Of a stretch of 64,000 nt of DNA, positions 43,208 to 52,502 are shown piece by piece. The DNA comes from Streptomyces bottropensis ATCC 25435 (GTDB lineage: Bacteria > Actinomycetota > Actinomycetes > Streptomycetales > Streptomycetaceae). Location of the stretch: the NCBI RefSeq assembly GCF_000383595.1, contig NZ_KB911581.1:682001-746000 (forward strand), given 5' to 3'. Under the pieces are notes generated by a model that did no database searches, was not told the origin of the DNA, and was given only the letters and a program-made list of their open reading frames with translations. Position numbers and translations under genes: made by a program. Every line of letters begins with the position of its first letter. Position 1 is the first letter of the stretch.

Positions 43208-45229
43208 ATGCCACGTGGACGTCACCGCCATTCACCTCCTCTGCACAGGCTGCTGCCCCCCACGGCGATCGCAGGCGTCTCGCTCGTCTGCGCCCTCGGG
43301 CCCTGGGTGTTCTCCGGGCAGTCCGTGCTCCGGGTCACCGCAGCCGTCGCGGCGGCGACCGCGGCCGTGGGCGCGGCGGTCATGCGCCGTTGGGACGTCG
43401 AGGCGGGCAAACGCGTCGCCGACCTCACGCGCGCGCGGGCGAGCGACGAGTGGCGACACGAGGAGCGGGTCGCCGAGCTGGAGACCGACCTCGACGAGTC
43501 ACGCGAGCTGCGCACCAAGCTGGAGCACAAACTCCGCGCCAAGCGCACCGAACTCGCGGGCCTGCGCAACGAACACGCCGCGCTGCTGCGCCGATACGCC
43601 ACCGCCGAGACCGAGCGGGCCAGTGCGCTGGAGGGCCGGCGCCTGCTGGAGATCGAGACGACCGTGCCGGAGGAGGCACGGGAGTTGCCGGCGGCCGGGG
43701 CGGACGAGGACGCGGGCAAGGACGACGAGGTGAGCGCGGCGTCCCAGGCCTCACCGGTGCCGCCGCAGGGGGTTCCGGCGGCGGGCGTGCCCTGGGCCTC
43801 GTGGGAGACGGCCTCCAAGGCCGCGGCGAAGGCCGCGGAAGCGGTGGAGGCGGCGAAGTCGGCGAAGTCGGTGGCCGCACCGGAGGGCGGGGCTGTGGCT
43901 GCCCCGGCCGGGGTGGCTGCGGGTGGTTCGGCGGTGGACGGGGACGCGGACGCCGACGAGGAGGACGCCGGGGAGGACGCCGGGGACGAGTTCGGGGAAG
44001 ACGTCGGGGAGGGCTTCGCGGAGGACGGGGAGGACTTCGCGGAGGACGGGCAGGGCTTCGCGGAGGGCGGGGAGAAGGAGGCGAACCCCGCGGTGTTCTC
44101 ACCGTCCGGGTCCGGGCTCTTCCTGCGTGCCAACTCGGCGCTGGAGCGGATCATCACCCAGCGGGGCTCGGAGCAGGGCTCGGCGGGAGGCGATGGCGCG
44201 GCCGAGGCCGAGGCCGAGGCCGAGACGGGGATCGGGGTCGGCGGCGAAGCCGTGGCCGAGAGCGCGACCGTGCCCGAGGCCGACGGCGAGATCGTGGTTG
44301 CGCTCGTGCCCGAGGCCGAGACTGAGACCGCCTCCGCCACGACCATCAACCCCGTGCCCCTGCCTGAAGCCGAAGCCGAAGCCGAAGCCGAAACCGACGC
44401 CGGCGTTATCGACACCGGGGTCGAGCCCGACGCGGCTGCCGACGTGAAGGCCGAAGGCGCCGGTACCGAAGGCGAGAACACCGCCGAGCCGGCGTACGAG
44501 CCCGAGCCCGCAGCCGGCGCCGACGCGGAAGCCGCTTCCGCCGACGAACAGCCCGTCGAGCCCGTCGAGCCGGTCGCGGCCGAGGTGTCCGCGGAGCGCT
44601 CCGCCCCCGCCCGGTCCGCCGACGTGACCGCCAAGGGGCAGGAGCAGAAGGGCCCCAAGGGGCCTTCGCCCAAGGGTGATCCGGACGGACCTACCGATGG
44701 GGGGACTCGGCAGGGACGTTCCGCCGAGCCGGCGCAGGAGCCCGTCCCGGTGCTCACCGCCGAGGAGGACGACGCCGCGGGGAAGTCCGTGGCGGTCCGC
44801 GGACACGAGCGCGCGACCGCCGATCCCGCACCCGCGGTCTCCGCTCCGCCACGGTCGACGGGGGTGGGCGAGCTGACGCGGGTGGAGCCGTCGGGGCGTG
44901 CGCTGCCCGTGCTTCCGCCGACCGGTCACTTCACGGTGCCCACCGCCGTGGCCGTCGTGCCGGCCGCGCCGCAGCGGCGGGCGGCCGTCGAGGGCGGGTT
45001 CGACTTCTTCGGTACCGAGAAGGGCGCGGACGCCCTGGAGGCCGTGCAGAACGAGGACCTCGCCGACGTGGTCGGCCAGGAGGCCCTCGCGCTCCACAAG
45101 GCCGAGTCCGAGGCCCGGTTCAAGCAGGCCGACGAGGCGTCCCGCGGTGTCGGCCAGGTCATCGACCTCACGGCCCACGACGAGACGGAGCAGATCGACA
45201 TCCAGGGCCTGCGCACAGCGGCGTCCTAG
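43208..45229 (+). CDS. Low-complexity membrane/coiled-coil protein of unknown function
   Basis: 673 residues. Two N-terminal hydrophobic segments (TAIAGVSLVCALGPWVF; VTAAVAAATAAVGAAVM), then a charged coiled coil at about 70-155 (ERVAELETDLDESRELRTKLEHKLRAKRTEL). Residues 160-560 are an acidic Ala/Glu/Pro tract with short repeats (GEGFAEDG-type around 265-290; EAEAEAEAE). A conserved-looking end (GGFDFFGTEKGADALEAVQNEDLADVVGQEAL, VGQVIDLTAHDETEQIDIQGLR) suggests a binding segment. Reads like a cytoplasmic scaffold tethered to the membrane. No known family recognised. Confidence 0.75.
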   Translation: MPRGRHRHSPPLHRLLPPTAIAGVSLVCALGPWVFSGQSVLRVTAAVAAATAAVGAAVMRRWDVEAGKRVADLTRARASDEWRHEERVAELETDLDESRELRTKLEHKLRAKRTELAGLRNEHAALLRRYATAETERASALEGRRLLEIETTVPEEARELPAAGADEDAGKDDEVSAASQASPVPPQGVPAAGVPWASWETASKAAAKAAEAVEAAKSAKSVAAPEGGAVAAPAGVAAGGSAVDGDADADEEDAGEDAGDEFGEDVGEGFAEDGEDFAEDGQGFAEGGEKEANPAVFSPSGSGLFLRANSALERIITQRGSEQGSAGGDGAAEAEAEAETGIGVGGEAVAESATVPEADGEIVVALVPEAETETASATTINPVPLPEAEAEAEAETDAGVIDTGVEPDAAADVKAEGAGTEGENTAEPAYEPEPAAGADAEAASADEQPVEPVEPVAAEVSAERSAPARSADVTAKGQEQKGPKGPSPKGDPDGPTDGGTRQGRSAEPAQEPVPVLTAEEDDAAGKSVAVRGHERATADPAPAVSAPPRSTGVGELTRVEPSGRALPVLPPTGHFTVPTAVAVVPAAPQRRAAVEGGFDFFGTEKGADALEAVQNEDLADVVGQEALALHKAESEARFKQADEASRGVGQVIDLTAHDETEQIDIQGLRTAAS

Positions 45230-45230
45230 T

Positions 45231-45283
45231 CACCAGCCACCAGCCACCAGTCACCAGTCACCAGTCACCAGCCACCAGTCACC
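45231..45283. repeat. 7-bp tandem repeat CACCAGC/T
   Basis: Seven contiguous CACCAGY units plus a partial one directly after the preceding stop codon. Simple slippage-prone tract, not CRISPR-like. Confidence 0.85.
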
Positions 45284-45312
45284 GGGCGCCCGACCTCGAC
45301 GGTCGGGCGCCC
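45284..45312. terminator. Bidirectional terminator between convergent genes
   Basis: 12-bp perfect stem GGGCGCCCGACC (45284-45295) with its complement at 45301-45312 and a 5-nt loop. Confidence 0.85.
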
Positions 45313-45339
45313 CACGCGTCCCCCGCCCCCGCCCCGGCG

Positions 45340-47220
45340 TCATGCCATCCACCGGTCCGGCAGGGCCTCCCGCCTTCCTGTGCGGGATCGTTCCGCCTGG
45401 GCCCGCAGCAGCTCCGCCGCCTCGCCGGCGTCCCGCAGTCGCGCGGTGACGGTCTTGTTGGCGCCGGTGTCGACATGGACGTCGGCGAGCTTCTTGTACC
45501 GCTGCCAGGGCCCCTGTGACAGCCGTACGCTCTGCACCTTCGCGTGCGGTACGAGGTCGAGCCGGCGCCGCAGCAGTCCGTGCCGCGCGGCGAACACCGA
45601 GTCGTCGACGGCGATTCCGTACCCCCGCCACCAGAACGGCACGCACCACCGGGCGCGGGCGGGCGGGCGTACGAGCGCCGCCGTGTCCGGCACCGCCGCC
45701 CCGGGCAGCACGTGCGCGATCACGGCCTCGGCCACCTCACGCGGCGCGACCGGCACGAGGACGGAGTTCGAGGAACCGGCCACGTCCAGCTCGACCCGGA
45801 CCCATCCGCGCCGCCGCCACAGCAGCGGCTCGACGATGCGTACGGTCTGCACCCGGCCGGGCGGGACCGTCTCGTGGGCCCGGTCGAGGAGTCCGTGGTC
45901 GATGCGGAGCCCGTCGGGGGAGTCGCCGACCGTCCAGTCGTACTCCCCGACGAACCGTCCCACGCTGCTCGCCCCGGCCGCACCGAGCAGGGGCAGCGCG
46001 GTCGCGAGGACGCTCCACACGCTCTCCGTGGCGAACCACAGCACGGACGGCACGACGACCGCGGCCACCAGGGATCCCCAGGTGGCGCCGGTCAGCACGA
46101 GGGACATGGCCAGCACGCCCGCCGGGACCTTGAGCAGCTGCCGTACGGGAGCCTCGCCGACCTCCTGCGCGGTCTCCGGCGCGAAACCGGCGGCGCGGGC
46201 GAGGAGTTCGGCCCGCAGCGCGCCGGCGTGCGCCTCGCCGAGGTAGGCCAGCTCGTCCTTCTTGTCGGCGCCGACGACGTCGAGTTTGAGTTTGGCTACG
46301 CCCGCGATCCGGGCCAGCAGCGGGCGGGTGACATCGATGGCCTGAATGCGTTCGAGACGGATGTGGGCCGTGCGGCGGAACAACAGGCCGGTACGGATGC
46401 GCAGTTCGCTGTCGGTCACCGCGAAGTGGGTGAACCACCAGGTCAGGAAGCCGTACAGGGCGGCGGCCGGGAGGAACACGGCGAGCGCGATCAGCAGGGT
46501 CGAGGTGTCGAGCCGCATCAGGTTCCGCTGCGCCCCGTCCGGATCGTGCACCGCCCAGCCGATCAGCACCGCGACCGGCGCCCAGGCCCGGCGCAGCGGC
46601 GTCACCGGATGCAGCCGCTGCTCGACGACCACCGCCCCACCCACGTCGCCGCCACCGCTCACCACCACGGCCGCACCGATGCCTTGGGCCCTCACGCCCG
46701 CCACCTCACCGGGCTCGCCCTGGTCCCCGGCGGTGCCGTCCCCGGCGGTGCCGTCGCCGGCGTCCCCGGCCGGTGGTGTCGCGCGCCGGTCAGCGGCCTG
46801 TGCCGTCGCCGCCACGCCCGCCCCGGCGATGTCGGCGCTTGCCTTCGGGGCCTCACCAGTGGCCTCGGCCTGCGCCTCCTCCGCCCTGCCCGTCCCGGCG
46901 TCGGCCCGCGCGGCCCCGCCCGGCCCGTCCTGGGTTCCCGCGGCCTCGCCCGGTCCGTCCGTGCCTGCGATCCGTCGCGTCCCGCCGCGTCGTTCGGCGG
47001 CCTCGGTCCGCGCCCGGGCCGTCGCCCCCGGCCCGAAGCCACCGGTGCCTTCGGCTCTCGCCCCCGGCACCTCGCCGGCATCCTCCGCCCGCGCCACCCC
47101 GCCCCGCCCGTCCGCGCCGCCGGTCCCGGCCGCCCCGCCGCGCTCGTCAGTGGCCTTCGCCGTGTCCACCCGCCGTTCCGTCCGTGCCGTGTCGTCCGCG
47201 TCCTGGGCCGGCACCGTCAC
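45340..47220 (-). CDS. PH-domain membrane protein (YdbT-like, bPH2 repeats)
   Basis: 626 residues. The first 200 are a low-complexity Gly/Ala/Glu/Arg segment. Then pairs of helices alternate with bacterial PH (DUF304) domains: [138 protein letters not shown]. Three PH units as in YdbT. GTG overlaps the stop of its partner gene. Family function is not firmly known; B. subtilis YdbST confers tolerance to amylocyclicin. Confidence 0.87.
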   Translation of the reverse strand: MTVPAQDADDTARTERRVDTAKATDERGGAAGTGGADGRGGVARAEDAGEVPGARAEGTGGFGPGATARARTEAAERRGGTRRIAGTDGPGEAAGTQDGPGGAARADAGTGRAEEAQAEATGEAPKASADIAGAGVAATAQAADRRATPPAGDAGDGTAGDGTAGDQGEPGEVAGVRAQGIGAAVVVSGGGDVGGAVVVEQRLHPVTPLRRAWAPVAVLIGWAVHDPDGAQRNLMRLDTSTLLIALAVFLPAAALYGFLTWWFTHFAVTDSELRIRTGLLFRRTAHIRLERIQAIDVTRPLLARIAGVAKLKLDVVGADKKDELAYLGEAHAGALRAELLARAAGFAPETAQEVGEAPVRQLLKVPAGVLAMSLVLTGATWGSLVAAVVVPSVLWFATESVWSVLATALPLLGAAGASSVGRFVGEYDWTVGDSPDGLRIDHGLLDRAHETVPPGRVQTVRIVEPLLWRRRGWVRVELDVAGSSNSVLVPVAPREVAEAVIAHVLPGAAVPDTAALVRPPARARWCVPFWWRGYGIAVDDSVFAARHGLLRRRLDLVPHAKVQSVRLSQGPWQRYKKLADVHVDTGANKTVTARLRDAGEAAELLRAQAERSRTGRREALPDRWMA

Positions 47221-47732
47221 AGCCCTGCCGATCGGGCCTCGCCCAGTTGGGTGAGGTGGTCGCGCAGGCGTTCGGCCTCGGCCGGGTCGAGGCCCGGGAT
47301 GCGGGCGTCGGAGGCCGCCGCGGCCGTGTGGAGCTGGACGCTCGCCAGGCCGAAGTGCCGCTCCACGGGCCCGGAGGTCACCTCGACCAGCTGCATGCGC
47401 CCGTACGGCACCACGGTCTCCTCACGCCAGAGCACGCCCCGGCTGATCAGCAGGTCGTCGGCCCGTTCGGCGTACCGCCAGGACCGCCAGTTGCGGCCCA
47501 GCACCGGCCAGCCCCACAGCAGCACGCCCAGCGGCAGCAGCGCGAACGCCGCCCAGGGCGGGCCCGCGAGCCAGCCCGGCAACACGGCCGTGGCGATCGT
47601 GAGCGGTACCAGCCACACCACCAGCAACAGCCGTCTCATCCGCAACAGTCGGCGCGGCAGTGCCGTCCAGACCGGTTCGGCCTCCGCGCGCCCGGCGCCG
47701 TCTTCGAAGGTCCCCACGCTCCCCGTCTCCAT
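47217..47732 (-). CDS. PH-domain membrane protein (YdbS-like)
   Basis: 171 residues: two membrane helices ([39 protein letters not shown]) and one PH domain ([55 protein letters not shown]). Pairs with the downstream YdbT-like gene through a GTGA overlap. ATG 47732 has TACGCT 6 nt upstream. Confidence 0.88.
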   Translation of the reverse strand: METGSVGTFEDGAGRAEAEPVWTALPRRLLRMRRLLLVVWLVPLTIATAVLPGWLAGPPWAAFALLPLGVLLWGWPVLGRNWRSWRYAERADDLLISRGVLWREETVVPYGRMQLVEVTSGPVERHFGLASVQLHTAAAASDARIPGLDPAEAERLRDHLTQLGEARSAGL

Positions 47733-47738
47733 TCCGCC

Positions 47739-47744
47739 AGCGTA
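47739..47744 (-). promoter_or_regulatory. -10 element of leaderless ydbS-like promoter
   Basis: Minus-strand TACGCT, 6 nt, ATG 47732. The 31-bp gap to the divergent nuoD-like gene must hold both promoters. Confidence 0.55.
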
Positions 47745-47763
47745 CGTACGACAGACTGTGTCC

Positions 47764-48924
47764 ATGACTCCCCCGACGGAGACCCGAGAGACGACGGTCG
47801 GTATCGGCGGTGCCGCCGAGAGCACGGACATGGTGCTCAACATCGGCCCGCAGCACCCGTCCACCCACGGAGTGCTGCGGCTGCGGCTCGTCCTCGACGG
47901 CGAGCGGATCCAGCACGCCGAGCCGGTCATCGGCTACATGCACCGGGGCGCGGAGAAGCTGTTCGAGGCGCGCGACTACCGCCAGATCATCATGCTCGCC
48001 AACCGCCACGACTGGCTCTCCGCCTTCTCCAACGAACTCGGCGTCGTCCTCGGCGTCGAACGCATGCTCGGCATGGAGGTGCCCGAGCGCGCGGTCTGGA
48101 TGCGCACGCTCCTCGCCGAGCTGAACCGGGTCCTGAACCACCTGATGTTCCTCGGGTCCTACCCGCTGGAGCTGGGCGGCATCACCCCGGTCTTCTACGC
48201 GTTCCGGGAGCGCGAGGAGCTCCAGAACGTGATGGAGGAGATCTCCGGCGGGCGCATGCACTACATGTTCAACCGCGTCGGAGGCCTCAAGGAGGACCTG
48301 CCGGCGGGCTGGACCGCCCGCGCGCGCACGGCGGTCGCGGACGTCCGCTCCCGGATGGGCGTCTTCGACGACCTGGTCCTCGGCAACGAGATCTTCCGGG
48401 GCCGTACCCGCGACGTGGGCGTCCTGTCCCCGGAGGCCGTGCACGCGTACGGCGTCAGCGGCCCGATCGCCCGTGCCTCCGGTGTCGACCTCGACCTGCG
48501 GCGCGACGAGCCCTACCTGGCGTACGGCGAACTCCAGGACGTCCTGAAGGTCGTCACCCGGGAGGAGGGCGACTGTCTCGCCCGCTTCGAGTGCCTCCTG
48601 GAGCAGACCCACAACGCCCTCGCCCTCGCCGACGCCTGCCTCGACCGGCTCGCCGAACTGCCGCCGGGCCCGATCAACCAGCGCCTGCCGAAGGTCCTCA
48701 AGGCCCCCGAGGGCCACACCTACGCGTGGACCGAGAACCCCCTCGGCATCAACGGCTACTACCTCGTCAGCAGGGGCGAGAAGACCCCGTACCGCCTCAA
48801 GCTGCGCTCCGCCTCGTACAACAACATCCAGGCGCTCACCGAACTGCTGCCGGGCACCCTGGTGGCCGACATGGTGGCCATCCTGGGGTCGCTGTTCTTC
48901 GTGGTCGGGGACATCGACAAGTAG
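47764..48924 (+). CDS. nuoD: NADH-quinone oxidoreductase subunit D paralogue (solitary)
   Basis: 386 residues. Complex I 49-kDa/NuoD family: quinone-site motif [75 protein letters not shown] and the C-terminal [12 protein letters not shown]. No other nuo gene is nearby, so this is the stand-alone second copy found in streptomycetes. Arg61 in MHRG matches the residue that NDUFAF7 methylates in mitochondrial NDUFS2; a homologue of that enzyme is encoded convergently next door. ATG 47764. Confidence 0.92.
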   Translation: MTPPTETRETTVGIGGAAESTDMVLNIGPQHPSTHGVLRLRLVLDGERIQHAEPVIGYMHRGAEKLFEARDYRQIIMLANRHDWLSAFSNELGVVLGVERMLGMEVPERAVWMRTLLAELNRVLNHLMFLGSYPLELGGITPVFYAFREREELQNVMEEISGGRMHYMFNRVGGLKEDLPAGWTARARTAVADVRSRMGVFDDLVLGNEIFRGRTRDVGVLSPEAVHAYGVSGPIARASGVDLDLRRDEPYLAYGELQDVLKVVTREEGDCLARFECLLEQTHNALALADACLDRLAELPPGPINQRLPKVLKAPEGHTYAWTENPLGINGYYLVSRGEKTPYRLKLRSASYNNIQALTELLPGTLVADMVAILGSLFFVVGDIDK

Positions 48925-48930
48925 GACGGA

Positions 48931-48967
48931 CCGGCAGGCGGGCGGGCAGGCGGGCAGGCAGGCGGGT
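48931..48967. repeat. GGCAGGCGG simple repeat between nuoD and midA stops
   Basis: GGCAGGCGGGC-type units of 4 and 8 bp fill the 42-bp convergent gap. Confidence 0.6.
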
Positions 48968-50010
48968 CAGCCGGACTGGTCGCGACGGAAAGGGTCCGGA
49001 ATTCCCACCGGCTGCACCAGCCAGCCGAAGTCGCCCAGTCCGCCGTGAGCGGTCAGCTCGGCGGCCTCACCCGCGCCCGCGAGGGCCCGTACGTACGCGG
49101 CCGGATCGGTGGTCGCGAGGGAGAGCGGCGGGCGCCCGGCGGTGACCCCGAGGCCGCCCAGGGCCTCCCGTTGGGTGAGCAGGCGGGCCCCCGGCAGCGC
49201 GCACGCGTCCAGCGCCACGTGCGCGGTGAGGTCGCACGACCCGTCCGGGACCGGCGCGGTCTCCCGCCCCTCCCGGAACCCCGTGAACGTCCCGAAGGGC
49301 GGCCGGGAGCCGGCGAGGTGCGCGTAGTCGACGGCGACGGCCAGCCCCCGCCCGACACCCGCCACGGCGGCGGCCCACGCCCGGTCCCTCGGCAGCCCGA
49401 CCTCCGCCCGCAGCCCCTCCTCCGGCTCCAGCGGCCACCACCGCTCCAGCCACCGCGCCGCCTCCCCGCCCACGGGCTCCCCGAGCAGCTCGCTCCCGTC
49501 CTCCCGTACGAGCACCAGCCGGGCCGTTCCGGCCGCGTCCACCTCGACCACGTCCACGGGAACGTTGTCCAGCCACTCGTTGGCGAACAGCAGCCCGGCG
49601 ATCCCCGCCGGCGGCTGCGCGAGCCACTCGATGCGGTGATCGAGACCGCGCGGCCGCCCGGCCAGTTCCACGGCGTACGCGCGCGTGCGGGACGCCACCT
49701 CGGCGGGCAGCGCGGCCAGCACCCCGCCCACCAGCTCCCCCCGCCCCGCCCCCATGTCCACGAACCCCAGCTCGCCGGGGCGCCCCAGCGCCTCGTCCAC
49801 CCGGCACAGCAGCCGCGCCACGGCGGCGGCGTAGAGCGGGGAGGCGTGCACGGAGGTCCGGAAGTGCCCGGCGGGCCCTTCCGGACGCCGGTAGAAGCCG
49901 CTGGGGCCGTACAGGGCCTCCTCGGCCGCGGCGCGCCAGCCGCGCCAGGGCCCCGCCCCTTCCGGGGCGCGGGGCCGAGACGTGTCCGGTCGCGCGGGAC
50001 GATCGCTCAT
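48967..50010 (-). CDS. SAM-dependent methyltransferase, MidA/NDUFAF7 family (DUF185)
   Basis: 347 residues. [37 protein letters not shown] is the MidA N-terminal signature (substrate Y, P, FxTS), then SAM motif [16 protein letters not shown], motif [27 protein letters not shown] and GTFTGFREG. Mitochondrial NDUFAF7 dimethylates an arginine of complex I subunit NDUFS2 (a NuoD). The neighbour here is a NuoD paralogue. The first 25 residues are encoded by repeat-like GC sequence. ATG 50010; TAGCCT 6 nt upstream. Confidence 0.88.
   Translation of the reverse strand: MSDRPARPDTSRPRAPEGAGPWRGWRAAAEEALYGPSGFYRRPEGPAGHFRTSVHASPLYAAAVARLLCRVDEALGRPGELGFVDMGAGRGELVGGVLAALPAEVASRTRAYAVELAGRPRGLDHRIEWLAQPPAGIAGLLFANEWLDNVPVDVVEVDAAGTARLVLVREDGSELLGEPVGGEAARWLERWWPLEPEEGLRAEVGLPRDRAWAAAVAGVGRGLAVAVDYAHLAGSRPPFGTFTGFREGRETAPVPDGSCDLTAHVALDACALPGARLLTQREALGGLGVTAGRPPLSLATTDPAAYVRALAGAGEAAELTAHGGLGDFGWLVQPVGIPDPFRRDQSG
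49949..49976. repeat. Repeat-related hairpin within the midA 5' end
   Basis: GGGCCCCGCCCCTTCCGGGG then CGCGGGGCC: the GGGGCGCGGGG core with a CCCC/GGGG hairpin, as in the intergenic repeats, but here coding for residues about 12-21. Confidence 0.45.
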
Positions 50011-50016
50011 CACGTC

Positions 50017-50022
50017 AGGCTA
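50017..50022 (-). promoter_or_regulatory. -10 element of leaderless midA promoter
   Basis: Minus-strand TAGCCT, 6 nt, ATG 50010; no ribosome-binding site. Confidence 0.55.
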
Positions 50023-50115
50023 AGCGGAACGGGTAACACGGCCTCCACCTTGGGGAGTACGTGCCCCGGTCACGGATCGGTCCTCCGGTTGACCCTTGCA
50101 CACCGCCCCCTTCCC

Positions 50116-50121
50116 TACGCT
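50116..50121 (+). promoter_or_regulatory. -10 element of leaderless sensor-kinase promoter
   Basis: TACGCT, 7 nt, GTG 50129. TTGACC at 50089 is too far (21 bp) for a normal -35. Confidence 0.5.
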
Positions 50122-50128
50122 GGGTTAC

Positions 50129-51331
50129 GTGCAGCGCCTCTATGACTTCCTCCGCCGGCACCCGACATGGGTCGACACCTTCTGGGCCGTCGTCCTGCTC
50201 GGGATGAGCCTGGTGAGCGGACCGATCGATCCGGTCTACGCGAACGACGCGAACGGGCCCGCGTTCGCGGTGATCACGTGCGCGCTCTGCCTCTCGATCG
50301 CCCTGCGACGCCGCATGCCCGAGAAGATGCTCGTGCTGGCCGCCGCGGCGGGCATCGCACAGCTGATCGTCGGGGTGCCCAGAATCCCGGCCGACTTCGC
50401 GATGCTCGTGGTCATCTACACGGTCGCGGCGGACGGCGCCCGCTGGGCCTCCTGGTTCGCCCTGGGCGGGGGCCTCTGCGCGGCGTCCCTGGCGCAGCTG
50501 CGCTGGACCGAGCAGCAGACGAGCACGCTGGGGAACGCGGTGCTCGCGGTGGTCCTGACCGTGCCGTTCGCCCTGGCCTGGGTGCTCGGCGACTCCCTGC
50601 GCACCCGTCGCGCGTACTTCGCGCAGCTGGAGGAGCGCGCCGCCCGGCTGGAGAAGGAACGCGAGGCCCAGGCCAAGGTCGCGGTCGCCGCCGAGCGCGC
50701 CCGGATCGCCCGCGAACTGCACGACGTCGTCGCGCACAACGTCTCCGTCATGGTCGTGCAGGCCGACGGCGCCGCGTACGTCCTCGACGCGGCCCCCGAC
50801 CAGGCGAAGAAGGCCCTGGAGACCATCTCCTCCACCGGCCGCCAGGCCCTCGCCGAGATGCGCCGACTGCTCGGCGTGCTGCGCACCGGCGAGCACAAGG
50901 AGGTCGGCGAGTACGTCCCGCAGCCCGACGTCGAGCAGATCGACGACCTGGTCGAGCAGTGCAGGGTGGCCGGGCTGCCCGTCGACTTCAAGATCGAGGG
51001 CACCCCGCGCCCGCTGCCCAGCGGGGTGGAGCTGACGGCGTACCGCATCGTCCAGGAGGCTCTCACCAACACCCGCAAGCACGGTGGCCCGAACACCGGC
51101 GCGAGTGTCCGGCTGGTCTACTTCGACGACGGCCTCGGGCTGCTCGTCGAGGACGACGGCAAGGGAGCGCCCCACGAGCTGTACGAGGAGGGGGGCGCCG
51201 ACGGACAGGGGCACGGCCTCATCGGGATGCGTGAGCGCGTCGGTATGGTCGGCGGCACGCTGGACGCGGGCCCCCGCCCCGGCGGCGGCTTCCGGATCAG
51301 CGCCCTGCTGCCCCTGAAGCCCGCACACTGA
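50129..51331 (+). CDS. Two-component sensor histidine kinase (NarL-type, HisKA_3)
   Basis: 400 residues. Four to five N-terminal helices (DTFWAVVLLGMSLVSG; FAVITCALCLSIAL; MLVLAAAAGIAQLIVG; TLGNAVLAVVLTVPFALAWVLG), a linker coiled coil, HisKA_3 with phospho-His in ARELHDVVAHNVSVMVVQADGA, and HATPase N-box YRIVQEALTNTRKHG, G-box GQGHGLIGMRERV. No large extracellular loop, so it may sense a membrane signal. Its response regulator gene follows after 112 bp. Confidence 0.92.
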   Translation: MQRLYDFLRRHPTWVDTFWAVVLLGMSLVSGPIDPVYANDANGPAFAVITCALCLSIALRRRMPEKMLVLAAAAGIAQLIVGVPRIPADFAMLVVIYTVAADGARWASWFALGGGLCAASLAQLRWTEQQTSTLGNAVLAVVLTVPFALAWVLGDSLRTRRAYFAQLEERAARLEKEREAQAKVAVAAERARIARELHDVVAHNVSVMVVQADGAAYVLDAAPDQAKKALETISSTGRQALAEMRRLLGVLRTGEHKEVGEYVPQPDVEQIDDLVEQCRVAGLPVDFKIEGTPRPLPSGVELTAYRIVQEALTNTRKHGGPNTGASVRLVYFDDGLGLLVEDDGKGAPHELYEEGGADGQGHGLIGMRERVGMVGGTLDAGPRPGGGFRISALLPLKPAH

Positions 51332-51394
51332 CCCGGCCGTGCCACCCGCCGACACCGGTGACCCGCACGCCCGCCGACGCACACCCGCTCCTTC

Positions 51395-51428
51395 AGACCC
51401 CCTGTAGAGACAGACCCCTTGTAGAGAC
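51395..51428. repeat. 17-bp tandem repeat before the response regulator gene
   Basis: AGACCCCCTGTAGAGAC at 51395 is repeated with one change at 51412, ending 15 bp before ATG 51444. Directly repeated sites there could bind the regulator itself. Confidence 0.6.
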
Positions 51429-51443
51429 ACGGAAGAGGACCCG

Positions 51444-52115
51444 ATGGCGATCCGCGTGATGCTCGTCGACGACCAGGTGCTGCTGCGCACCGGTTTCCGG
51501 ATGGTGCTGGCGGCCCAGCCGGACATGGAGGTCGTGGCGGAGGCGGGCGACGGCGTCGAGGCCCTGCAGGTCGTCCGGGCGACCGAGGTGGACGTCGTCC
51601 TGATGGACGTCCGTATGCCGAAGCTGGACGGCGTCGAGGCCACCCACCGCATCTGCGCCGAGCCGAACCCGCCGAAGGTGCTCATCCTGACCACCTTCGA
51701 CCTCGACGAGTACGCCTTCTCCGGGCTGAAGGCGGGTGCCTCCGGCTTCATGCTCAAGGACGTGCCGCCCGGCGAGCTGCTCGCCGCGATCCGTGCCGTG
51801 CACAGCGGCGACGCGGTCGTCGCGCCCTCCACCACGCGGCGCCTGCTCGACCGGTTCGCCCCGATGCTGCCGAGCACCGGCTCGGAACCCCGGCACAAGG
51901 AGCTGGAGCGGCTCACCGAGCGGGAACGCGAGGTCATGATCCTCGTCGCCCAGGGCCTGTCCAACGGCGAGATCGCCGCCCGCCTCGTCCTGTCCGAGGC
52001 CACGGTCAAGACCCATGTCGGCCGCATCCTCACCAAGCTCGGCCTCCGCGACCGCGTCCAGGTGGTCGTCCTGGCCTACGAGACGGGGCTGGTGCGAGCG
52101 GGCGGCCAGGGCTGA
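51444..52115 (+). CDS. Response regulator, NarL/LuxR family
   Basis: 223 residues. Receiver: MLVDDQVLLRTGFRMVL, phospho-Asp in VDVVLMDVRMPKLDGVEA (about residue 54), switch ILTTFDLDEYAF. C-terminal LuxR HTH LTEREREVMILVAQGLSNGEIAARLVLSEATVKTHVGRILTKLGLRDRVQ. Partner of the upstream kinase. ATG 51444 after GGAAGAGG. Confidence 0.93.
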   Translation: MAIRVMLVDDQVLLRTGFRMVLAAQPDMEVVAEAGDGVEALQVVRATEVDVVLMDVRMPKLDGVEATHRICAEPNPPKVLILTTFDLDEYAFSGLKAGASGFMLKDVPPGELLAAIRAVHSGDAVVAPSTTRRLLDRFAPMLPSTGSEPRHKELERLTEREREVMILVAQGLSNGEIAARLVLSEATVKTHVGRILTKLGLRDRVQVVVLAYETGLVRAGGQG

Positions 52116-52135
52116 CCGGCGCCGGGGCACGCGCG

Positions 52136-52464
52136 CGCCGCTGTCGGTCAACGGCCCGCTCGGAGGCGGGAAGACCCAGACCGCGTACGAGATCCGGCGA
52201 CGGCTGCCGGGCAACCGGTATGTCGCCGGGAAGGGCGCCCCGCTGCGCGGGGAGAGTCGGGCGGTCGGGCGGCTCGACCACTGCCTGGAGCGGCTGGGGG
52301 AACCGGAGTTCGCCGAGCACCTGTGGACCGACGGCACGACCGTCCCGGAGGGCGCCGACCGCATCGCCGCCTCGGCCGGCCTCCGGCTCACACCGAACCA
52401 CGACAGCGCCCTGCGGCCCCGGCTGCGACAGGCGGCGGTCGGCGCACGGCACATCCGGTTCGAC
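52136..52464 (+). pseudogene. Remnant of a TmrB-like P-loop ATP-binding protein
   Basis: In the frame read from 52141, LSVNGPLGGGKTQTAYEIRRRLPG is the N-terminus of a TmrB-like ATPase (P-loop GGGKT). It passes after a scrambled stretch into LDHCLERLGEPEFAEHLWTDGTTVPEGADRI and ends ALRPRLRQAAVGARHIRFD, which is the family's C-terminus. The middle (about 60-80 residues) is missing, there is no start codon and no proper stop. The degraded gene lies downstream of the response regulator. Confidence 0.6.
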
Positions 52465-52502
52465 CGACGGTCCCGGTACCGACGGTTTCCGGTAACGCCG
52501 GG

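Noticed and set aside
43222..44757. 511-residue minus-strand open frame opposite the low-complexity protein gene
   Set aside because: Ser/Ala-rich shadow of a GC-biased gene; no ribosome-binding site or domain, and the plus-strand frame has a promoter, coiled coil and terminator.
45231..45283. Regular repeats as a possible CRISPR array
   Set aside because: Contiguous 7-bp units with no spacers; simple tandem repeat.
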